From NCBI GenBank assembly GCA_031258665.1, contig JAIRML010000261.1, forward strand, positions 1 through 5,281: a stretch of DNA of 5,281 nucleotides, written 5' to 3'. Below, piece after piece: positions 1 to 3,911 of this stretch. The notes beneath the pieces were generated by a model, which was given only the letters and a program-made list of their open reading frames with translations, was not told where the DNA came from and searched no databases. Position 1 is the first letter of the stretch. The number at the start of each line of letters is the position of its first letter. Both the position numbers and the translations under genes were made by a program. Source of the stretch: Oscillospiraceae bacterium (GTDB taxonomy: Bacteria; Bacillota; Clostridia; Oscillospirales; UBA929).

Positions 1-228
1 CACAAACTGGCCCGCGTCGTCTGTGAACATCTGCCCGACCGGCGCGGGTTCGCCGCCGCCGGCCGCCAACAGCATGACCAGGGCGTCGGCGATCGGCCGG
101 CCGCCGTGCGCCTCCCGCACCACGCCGTGGATCGACGAACGCCGGTCCGGCTCCAGATGTACCGCTGTCTCCACCCGCTCTCCTTCGCCGGGGCGGACAT
201 AAAATTTGGTAAACGCGCTCACCCTCAT
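1..228 (-). CDS. Carboxypeptidase-regulatory-like domain protein, N-terminal part (runs off left edge)
   Basis: Reading the minus strand from ATG at 228 gives 76 open codons to the window edge with no stop, so only the N-terminus is seen. The start follows a strong purine-rich ribosome binding site (GGAGGGGAGGGG directly upstream, 240-229). The protein begins MRVSAFTKFYVRPGEGERVE. Residues about 32-76 read IHGVVREAHGGRPIADALVML, then a Gly/Ala-rich turn, then FTDDAGQFV. This G-x-V ... P-x-A-x-V ... T-D-x-x-G-x-F pattern is that of carboxypeptidase-regulatory-like (transthyretin-fold, CarboxypepD_reg) beta-sandwich repeats. There is no signal peptide or membrane segment in the visible part, so a cytoplasmic or non-classically located structural/binding protein is more likely than an adhesin. 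It is transcribed divergently from proS. The domain type is a fair call from motif; the biological role is unknown. Confidence 0.75.
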   Translation of the reverse strand, partial: MRVSAFTKFYVRPGEGERVETAVHLEPDRRSSIHGVVREAHGGRPIADALVMLLAAGGGEPAPVGQMFTDDAGQFV

Positions 229-264
229 CCCCTCCCCTCCGAGACCCAGCAGGCGCTCTGCCCC

Positions 265-293
265 ATTCTATGCCCCCGCCGCCCCGGTGTGAG
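265..293 (-). promoter_or_regulatory. Candidate sigma-A promoter for the minus-strand gene
   Basis: On the minus strand, CTCACA (293-288, four of six matches to TTGACA) and TAGAAT (270-265, five of six matches to TATAAT) are separated by 17 bases. The predicted start near 258 leaves a leader of about 30 bases before the ATG at 228. It lies back to back with the stronger proS promoter, the two -35 boxes being only 6 bases apart. This is a motif match only. Confidence 0.45.
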
Positions 294-299
294 CCCGCC

Positions 300-328
300 T
301 TGACAAGCGCGCCGGGAACGCATACAAT
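300..328 (+). promoter_or_regulatory. Sigma-A promoter of proS
   Basis: TTGACA at 300-305 (six of six) and TACAAT at 323-328 (five of six) are separated by exactly 17 bases, close to an ideal housekeeping promoter. The predicted transcription start is near 335, giving proS a leader of about 75 bases. That is too short for a classical T-box riboswitch, which often controls aminoacyl-tRNA synthetases in this group. Confidence 0.8.
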
Positions 329-334
329 CAAATA

Positions 335-409
335 CGGCGGTGTTACCCGAGGTTCATTCGGTGTCCTTGCCACAAACACCGTAAATCCATTCGGTAGAGG
401 AAGTCGGTC
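335..409 (+). promoter_or_regulatory. Short proS leader with two mutually exclusive stems
   Basis: The hexamer CGGTGT occurs twice (338-343 and 359-364), and both copies are complementary to ACACCG at 376-381. The first pairing extends to 7 bp (338-344 with 375-381); the second forms a tight 6-bp hairpin. A smaller stem (347-350 with 358-361) could form with the first. No T-tract follows, so this is not a transcription terminator, and the ribosome binding site (AGAGGAAG, 396-403) is not directly sequestered. The pairing is visible in the sequence; a regulatory role is only a guess. Confidence 0.25.
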
Positions 410-1846
410 ATGGCTACAGAGAAAAAAGTGGAACAGATCACGGCCCGGGACGTCGATTTTGCCCAGTGGTACACGGATGTTGTCAAAAAAGCCGAACTCA
501 TCGACTATTCCAGTGTAAAGGGCTGTGTGATCCTGCGGCCGTACGCCCACGCGCTCTGGGAAAACATCCAACGCACGCTGGACGGCATGTTCAAAGAGAC
601 AGGCCACGAAAATGTCTCCATGCCGCTTTTTATCCCCGAATCGCTGCTCCAAAAAGAGAAGGACCACGTTGCGGGCTTTGCCCCCGAGGTGGCCTGGATC
701 ACGCATGGAGGCGGCGAACCGCTGACAGAGCGCCTGTGCGTGCGCCCGACCTCCGAGGTGCTCTTTTGTGAGCACTACGCCCACATCATCCAGTCCTGGC
801 GCGATTTGCCGAAGCTCTACAACCAGTGGTGCAGTGTCGTGCGTTGGGAGAAGACCACGCGCCCCTTCCTCAGGAGCCGCGAATTTTGGTGGCAAGAGGG
901 GCACACGATCCACGCCACCCGCGAGGAGGCCGAGGAGGAGACGCTTCGGATGCTGCATGTCTACGCGACATTTGCCGAGGAAACGCTCGCCATGCCGGTT
1001 GTCAAAGGCCAAAAGACCGCGTCTGAGCGTTTTGCCGGCGCCGAGAACACCTACACCATCGAATGCATGATGCACGACGGCCAGGCGCTGCAGTCGGGAA
1101 CCTCCCACTTCTTTGGGGACGGCTTTGCCCGCGCCTTCAACATCCAGTTCACCGACCGAACCAACACGCTGCAATATCCGTTCCAGACCTCCTGGGGGCT
1201 CTCCACCCGGATCATCGGCGGCATCATCATGACCCACGGCGACGACAACGGGCTGGTCCTGCCGCCGCGCATCGCGCCGGTACAGGTCGTGGTGATCCCC
1301 GTGGCGGCTCACAAGCCGGGCGTCCTTGAGGCGGCCCGGGCGCTACGCGCCCGGCTGCGCGCGGCGGGGCTGCGCGCCCGGCTGGACGACAGCGACCAGA
1401 GCCCCGGCTGGAAGTTTGCCGAACACGAGATGAAGGGCGTGCCGCTGCGTGTCGAGCTGGGCCCGCGCGACCTCGCGGGGGACCAATGCGTGCTGGCGCG
1501 CCGGGACACCGGCGCGAAACAGACGGCGCCGCTGGAGAGCGCGGAGGCGGCCGCCGCGGCCCTGCTGGAGGAGATCCAATCGCATCTTCTCGAAGCCGCG
1601 CGGACGAACCTGCGGGAGCGCACCCACACGGCCGCCTCGCTGGAGGAGATGCGGCACATCGCCCAGACCCAGGGCGGCTTTGTGAAGACCATGTGGTGCG
1701 GCGGCGCCGCCTGCGAGGAAAAAGTCCGGGAGGTCACCGGCATGAAGTCCCGCTGTGTCCCCTTTGCCCAGGAATCCCTCGGCGACGCCTGCGCGTGCTG
1801 CGGCGCAAAGGCGGACACCATGATCTATTGGGGTTTCCAATATTAG
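410..1846 (+). CDS. proS: Prolyl-tRNA synthetase, archaeal/eukaryote-like type (ProS type 3)
   Basis: Complete, 478 aa. It charges tRNA-Pro with proline in the cytoplasm using ATP. Class II synthetase features are clear: the proline-binding T-S-E loop (RPTSEVLF, residues 112-119), motif 2 (RWEKTTRPFLRSREFWWQEG, 145-164) and motif 3 (GLSTRIIGG, 263-271). An anticodon-binding domain follows from about 290. The C-terminal domain has Cys430, Cys435, Cys461 and Cys464, spaced as in zinc-binding archaeal-type ProRS, and the chain ends in Tyr478, as is usual for this type, where the terminal carboxylate reaches the active site. Length is typical. The about 180-residue INS editing domain of standard bacterial ProRS is absent, so any Ala-tRNA-Pro clearance would need a separate enzyme. 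The ATG at 410 is preceded by AGAGGAAG with a 6-base gap. The gene is transcribed alone from 300-328 and ends at the terminator at 1932-1983. Confidence 0.97.
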   Translation: MATEKKVEQITARDVDFAQWYTDVVKKAELIDYSSVKGCVILRPYAHALWENIQRTLDGMFKETGHENVSMPLFIPESLLQKEKDHVAGFAPEVAWITHGGGEPLTERLCVRPTSEVLFCEHYAHIIQSWRDLPKLYNQWCSVVRWEKTTRPFLRSREFWWQEGHTIHATREEAEEETLRMLHVYATFAEETLAMPVVKGQKTASERFAGAENTYTIECMMHDGQALQSGTSHFFGDGFARAFNIQFTDRTNTLQYPFQTSWGLSTRIIGGIIMTHGDDNGLVLPPRIAPVQVVVIPVAAHKPGVLEAARALRARLRAAGLRARLDDSDQSPGWKFAEHEMKGVPLRVELGPRDLAGDQCVLARRDTGAKQTAPLESAEAAAAALLEEIQSHLLEAARTNLRERTHTAASLEEMRHIAQTQGGFVKTMWCGGAACEEKVREVTGMKSRCVPFAQESLGDACACCGAKADTMIYWGFQY

Positions 1847-1917
1847 TAACTTATGGCCGCGAAGCGGCCATAAAAAACGAGAATTTTTCGTTGTGGGCCG
1901 CGGAGGCAGCCCACGTT
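1845..1917 (-). repeat. Hairpin-rich repeat element, short copy (copy 1, inverted relative to copy 2)
   Basis: Read on the minus strand, this about 73-bp unit is: 18-base end AACGTGGGCTGCCTCCGC (1917-1900) within a hairpin (1914-1893), then the box AAATTCTCGTTTT (1886-1874), then a 10-bp hairpin TTATGGCCGC-TTC-GCGGCCATAA (1873-1851), ending in GTTACT (1850-1845). The same parts in the same order occur on the plus strand at 2125-2328. It begins at the last bases of the proS stop codon and lies between the stop and the proS terminator. GTAACTT occurs at both sides (1846-1852 and 1919-1925), which might be a target duplication, but the left copy also resembles the end of copy 2 (GTACCTT), so that is unsure. 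It has no T-tract and is not itself a terminator. Confidence 0.75.
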
Positions 1918-1931
1918 GGTAACTTTCAGGC

Positions 1932-1983
1932 CGCAAGACGGCTCCCGCGGTGTGCGCCACGGGAGCCGTCTTGCGATCTTTTT
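1932..1983 (+). terminator. Rho-independent terminator of proS
   Basis: A perfect 16-bp GC-rich stem, CGCAAGACGGCTCCCG (1932-1947) pairing with CGGGAGCCGTCTTGCG (1960-1975), has a 12-base loop and is followed by ATCTTTTT (1976-1983). It lies 86 bases past the proS stop and is oriented for proS transcripts. The T-tract is on the plus strand only. Confidence 0.9.
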
Positions 1984-1984
1984 G

Positions 1985-2014
1985 AATGTTTGAGTGTTAA
2001 AACATTGATTTTTT
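1985..2014 (+). terminator. Possible weak backup terminator
   Basis: AATGTTT (1985-1991) pairs with AAACATT (2000-2006) in a 7-bp AT-rich stem with an 8-base loop, followed by GA and six Ts (2009-2014). It sits directly behind the strong terminator. The stem is weak, so it could instead be a protein-binding inverted repeat upstream of the hydrogenase-type operon. Confidence 0.3.
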
Positions 2015-2041
2015 GTGCGAGCGCCACCCTTTTACCCACAC

Positions 2042-2098
2042 TTTTTTCGAAAAAATTGCGACCGGCCTATAGCATTGCGGCCGCTCTTGTGATATAAT
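2042..2098 (+). promoter_or_regulatory. Candidate promoter of the nuoE-ATPase-ferredoxin-nuoF operon (extended -10)
   Basis: TATAAT at 2093-2098 is a perfect -10 and is preceded by TGA (2090-2092), an extended -10 (TGnTATAAT). The -35 position (TAGCAT, 2070-2075, 17-base spacer) is poor, as tolerated with extended -10 promoters. An A/T-tract palindrome, TTTTTTCGAAAAAA (2042-2055), lies at about -50 to -63 and could act as an UP-like element. CGGCC (2063-2067) and GGCCG (2079-2083) form an inverted repeat across the -35/spacer and might be an operator. Start is predicted near 2105, giving a leader of about 275 bases that contains repeat copy 2. No better promoter was found between 2323 and 2379. 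Confidence 0.55.
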
Positions 2099-2124
2099 TA
2101 GCAATTGGAGATCGTTATTTGTCT

Positions 2125-2328
2125 AACGTGGGCTGCCTCCGCAGCCCTGGGCCCAAATTCTTGTTTTATTTGTTGAAAAACTTTGTTTTTCAACAACACG
2201 GGGGTGGATCGAGGCGCTGAGGCGCCTCGCGGGGTGCGGTTTGCGGAAATGAATTCCGCAAACCGCGGGTGGGATCTGTCCCCAAAAAATTCTTGTTTTT
2301 TGTTGCCGCTTCGCGGCAGCAAGGTACT
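2125..2328 (+). repeat. Hairpin-rich repeat element, long copy (copy 2)
   Basis: Order on the plus strand: 18-base end AACGTGGGCTGCCTCCGC (2125-2142), identical to copy 1, within hairpin GGGCTGC-CTCC-GCAGCCC (2130-2147); box AAATTCTTGTTTT (2155-2167); an internal module of further hairpins; a second identical box (2287-2299); then a 10-bp hairpin (2300-2322) with loop TTC and end GGTACT (2323-2328). Compared with copy 1, the terminal hairpin differs at five stem bases, giving two compensatory pair changes (G-C to A-T and T-A to G-C) plus one G.T/A-T exchange, so pairing is kept. It carries no convincing protein-coding gene. It sits in the presumed leader of the downstream operon, ending about 50 bases before the first start codon. 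Confidence 0.75.
2168..2286 (+). repeat. Internal hairpin module of repeat copy 2, bounded by two 13-base boxes
   Basis: Three strong hairpins lie between the two AAATTCTTGTTTT boxes: a 12-bp A/T-rich stem TTGTTGAAAAAC-TTT-GTTTTTCAACAA (2170-2196); an 8-bp GC stem CGAGGCGC-TGAG-GCGCCTCG (2210-2229); and a 13-bp stem GCGGTTTGCGGAA with 5-base loop (2236-2266). A small GGGA-TCTG-TCCC stem (2271-2282) follows. None is followed by a T-tract in terminator position. This module is absent from copy 1. Confidence 0.65.
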
Positions 2329-2379
2329 GACGGCACCCTAATTTTCCCAAATCTGCCCGAATAAGAGGAGGCTCACAGC

Positions 2380-2874
2380 ATGCCGAACACAAAGACCGTT
2401 GTCCCCTTTGCCGGGACGGCGGAGCAGGAACAGCGGCTGGCGGACGTCATCGCGCGCCACAAGGGGCAAGCCGGCGCCGCCATGCCGGTGCTACAGGAGG
2501 CACAGGGGATCTACGGATATCTGCCGGAGGAAGTCCAGATCAAGGTGGCCGAAGGTCTGGGGATCTCGCTTTCCGAGGTCTATGGAATCGCCTCTTTTTA
2601 TACGCAGTTCTCTCTGAACCCCAAGGGCCAGACCGAAGTCAACGTCTGCCTGGGCACCGCCTGTTATGTCAAGGGCGCGGGTGAGATCCTGGCCCGCGTC
2701 GAGCGCAAGCTCGACTGCAAGGCCGGCTCGGTCACGCCGGACGGAAAATTCTCCGTCGACGCCACCCGGTGTATCGGCGCGTGCGGCCTGGCCCCCGTCA
2801 TCGTCGTGGGCGGCGACGTTTACGGCCGGCTCGTGCCCGACGATATAGACGCCATTTTAGACAAATACATGTGA
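2380..2874 (+). CDS. nuoE: NuoE-like thioredoxin-fold [2Fe-2S] subunit (HydC/HndA family) of an NAD(P)-linked complex
   Basis: Complete, 164 aa, the usual length for the short NuoE family. An N-terminal helical part (about 14-75, including the family motif VYGIASFYTQF at 67-77) leads to a thioredoxin-like domain with the [2Fe-2S] ligands Cys90, Cys95, Cys131 and Cys135 (C-x4-C-x35-C-x3-C; NVCLGTACYVKGA and CIGACGLAP). It passes electrons between the flavin subunit and its partners in the cytoplasm. The ATG at 2380 follows AGGAGG (2366-2371) with an 8-base gap. It is first in a four-gene operon, with a 4-base gap to the next gene. Order and partners fit a Hyd/Hnd-type [FeFe]-hydrogenase (hydC, hndA) rather than respiratory complex I, because no membrane subunits are visible; a formate dehydrogenase complex is an alternative. 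Confidence 0.93.
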   Translation: MPNTKTVVPFAGTAEQEQRLADVIARHKGQAGAAMPVLQEAQGIYGYLPEEVQIKVAEGLGISLSEVYGIASFYTQFSLNPKGQTEVNVCLGTACYVKGAGEILARVERKLDCKAGSVTPDGKFSVDATRCIGACGLAPVIVVGGDVYGRLVPDDIDAILDKYM

Positions 2875-2878
2875 ACCG

Positions 2879-3406
2879 ATGAAGGAACTCTCGCTCCATA
2901 TTTTGGACATCGCGGAAAACAGTCTGGCGGCGGGCGCCTCTCTCGTCGAGATCTCCCTCACCGAGGAGGCGGGCGCGCTGACTGTCACAGTCCGGGACAA
3001 CGGCCGCGGTATCCCGCCCGACATACTGCCCGCCGTGGCGGACCCTTTTACCACCACCCGCACCACCCGCCCGGTGGGGCTGGGGCTCCCCTTTTGGAAG
3101 ATGGCCGCCGAACAGACCGGCGGGCGGTTCTCCATTGAGAGCGCCGTGGGCGTCGGGACATGCGTCACCGCCGTCTTCGTGTCCGGCCACATCGACACGC
3201 CGCCCATCGGCGACATGCCGGGCACGCTCGTCACCCTGGTACAGGGGCACCCGCGGGTTGACTTTCTCTACACACACCGCGCGGGCGGCGTCGATTTCAC
3301 GCTGGACACCCGCACCCTGCGGGACACGCTGGAGGATGTGCCGCTCGACAGCCCGGATGTGCTGGCCTGGCTCTCGGACTTTTTGCGCGAAAATTTGAGA
3401 ATATAA
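2879..3406 (+). CDS. Stand-alone GHKL (histidine-kinase-like) ATP-binding protein of the hydrogenase-type operon
   Basis: 175 aa. The GHKL (HATPase_c) fold is clear: N-box ILDIAENSLAAGA (8-20, Asn14), G1 box RDNGRGIP (39-46), F-box DPFTTTR (55-61) and G2 box GLGLPFWKMAAEQTGG (67-82). There is no dimerisation/phospho-acceptor His domain, sensor or membrane segment, so it is not a complete sensor kinase. After the ATPase core, about 70 residues (105-175) form an extra C-terminal segment I do not recognise. It starts 4 bases after the nuoE stop, and I see no good Shine-Dalgarno sequence, so translation is probably coupled to nuoE. Similar genes sit between the NuoE-like and ferredoxin genes of clostridial hydrogenase clusters (from memory, hydE in acetogens). 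A switch, assembly or anti-sigma-like role is conceivable, but nothing here proves one. Confidence 0.85.
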   Translation: MKELSLHILDIAENSLAAGASLVEISLTEEAGALTVTVRDNGRGIPPDILPAVADPFTTTRTTRPVGLGLPFWKMAAEQTGGRFSIESAVGVGTCVTAVFVSGHIDTPPIGDMPGTLVTLVQGHPRVDFLYTHRAGGVDFTLDTRTLRDTLEDVPLDSPDVLAWLSDFLRENLRI

Positions 3407-3417
3407 AATTTGAGAAT
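3390..3417 (+). repeat. 13-base direct repeat across the ATPase stop codon
   Basis: AAAATTTGAGAAT occurs at 3390-3402 and again at 3405-3417, a period of 15 bases. The first copy encodes the last residues of the ATPase (ENLRI); the second begins within its TAA stop and fills the gap before the next ribosome binding site. It looks like a recent local tandem duplication. Confidence 0.7.
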
Positions 3418-3424
3418 TATGATT

Positions 3425-3430
3425 AAGGAG
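3425..3430 (+). promoter_or_regulatory. Ribosome binding site that fixes the TTG start of the ferredoxin gene
   Basis: AAGGAG lies 9 bases before TTG at 3440. The upstream candidates TTG 3410 and ATG 3419 lack a ribosome binding site in front and would place AAGGAG inside the coding region. The protein from 3440 starts (M)KTLAELNAIRDRARAQM, the start expected for this family. Confidence 0.75.
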
Positions 3431-3439
3431 TTGTCAGCA

Positions 3440-3814
3440 TTGAAAACCTTGGCAGAACTCAATGCCATCCGCGACAGAGCGCGCGCCCAGATGGGAGCGC
3501 TCCGGGATGGCGGCGAAAATAACACCCGCCTCGTCGTGGGCATGGCCACCTGCGGCATCGCGGCCGGCGCCCGCCCGGTGCTGGCGGCCTGCCTTGAGGA
3601 GGTCCAGCGGCGCGGCCTCTCCAACCGGGTGACCGTCACGCAGACCGGCTGCATTGGCGTGTGCCGTCTGGAGCCGATCGTCGAGGTCTTTGTCCCCGGT
3701 GAGGAGAAAGTCACCTACGTGAACATGACGCCGGAGAAAGTCTCTCAGGTCGTCGCGGAGCACATTGTGAACGGCCGCGTCAAGATGGAGTACACGATCG
3801 GCGCCAACCAATGA
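3440..3814 (+). CDS. Thioredoxin-like [2Fe-2S] ferredoxin (HndB/HydD family), TTG start
   Basis: 124 aa from a TTG start at 3440, chosen because AAGGAG at 3425-3430 is well spaced and the N-terminus then matches the family; a longer reading from 3410 would add ten unsupported residues. The [2Fe-2S] ligands are likely Cys38, Cys51, Cys71 and Cys75 (MATCGIAAGA, AACLEEV, TGCIGVCRLEP; C-x12-C-x19-C-x3-C). The fold is related to the NuoE C-terminal domain and to the N-terminus of the next gene product, so the operon holds three such domains. In Desulfovibrio Hnd and acetogen Hyd enzymes the equivalent small protein belongs to the hydrogenase cluster. It probably transfers electrons within the complex or aids its assembly; the exact role is unsettled. 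The gap to the next gene is 97 bases. Confidence 0.85.
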   Translation: MKTLAELNAIRDRARAQMGALRDGGENNTRLVVGMATCGIAAGARPVLAACLEEVQRRGLSNRVTVTQTGCIGVCRLEPIVEVFVPGEEKVTYVNMTPEKVSQVVAEHIVNGRVKMEYTIGANQ

Positions 3815-3857
3815 ATGTCGGCCCCGGCGGTCCGCCGCGGGCGCGGCGCGCCGGTCT

Positions 3858-3898
3858 TTCCCCGGAAAACGGGGGACAACATCATGCCAAGCGGCATG
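3858..3898 (+). promoter_or_regulatory. Intercistronic hairpins before nuoF
   Basis: Two stems lie in the 97-base gap: TTCCCCG-GAAAA-CGGGGGA (3858-3876, 7 bp with one G.T) and CATGCC-AAGC-GGCATG (3883-3898, 6 bp), the latter ending at the first base of the nuoF ribosome binding site GGGAGGGA (3898-3905). Neither has a T-tract, so they are not terminators. They may affect mRNA processing, stability or nuoF translation; function is inferred from position only. Confidence 0.35.
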
Positions 3899-3911
3899 GG
3901 AGGGATATGCC

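Larger units (their letters stand above)
1847..2379. other. Gene-free 533-base intergenic region between proS and the nuoE operon
   Basis: I find no convincing coding gene on either strand. The stretch holds, in order, repeat copy 1, the proS terminator, a possible weak second terminator, an AT-rich block with a palindrome, the candidate operon promoter, repeat copy 2, and the nuoE ribosome binding site. Minus-strand open frames at 2098-2392 and the plus-strand frame through 1847-2097 lie over the palindromes and lack ribosome binding sites, so they are taken as by-products of the repeats. Confidence 0.7.

Noticed and set aside
1851..1873. Perfect 10-bp hairpin just after proS as its terminator
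   Set aside because: It is followed by As, not Ts, on the plus strand; the real terminator with a T-tract is at 1932-1983.
1309..1960. Long minus-strand frames (170 and 205 codons) antisense to the proS 3' end
   Set aside because: They are antisense to a well-supported gene, lack domains, and arise from GC-rich third-position bias.
1486..2097. 203-codon plus-strand frame overlapping the end of proS
   Set aside because: It overlaps proS in another frame for most of its length and crosses the proS terminator; its composition is that of a shadow frame of a GC-rich gene.
2170..2196. TTGTTGA ... TCAACAA resembling half-sites of the redox repressor Rex
   Set aside because: Rex operators have half-sites about 4 bases apart (TTGTTAA-N4-TTAACAA); here they are 13 apart, within a perfect 12-bp hairpin of the repeat and downstream of the presumed start. 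Only a binding assay could revive this.
2119..2220. Possible 33-codon leader peptide from TTG 2119 after GGAG (2107-2110)
   Set aside because: The reading goes straight through repeat hairpins, has no regulatory codon run, and the start is a rare TTG; nothing sets it apart from chance.
1845..2328. CRISPR array or insertion sequence in the repeat region
   Set aside because: There is no regular repeat-spacer spacing and no transposase gene or remnant; the repeats are inverted, modular and hairpin-based.
2098..2392. Two minus-strand open frames (74 and 89 codons) over the intergenic repeats
   Set aside because: They run through perfect palindromes in two frames, have no ribosome binding site or recognisable domain, and oppose the downstream operon. 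Best explained as open frames created by the repeat sequence.
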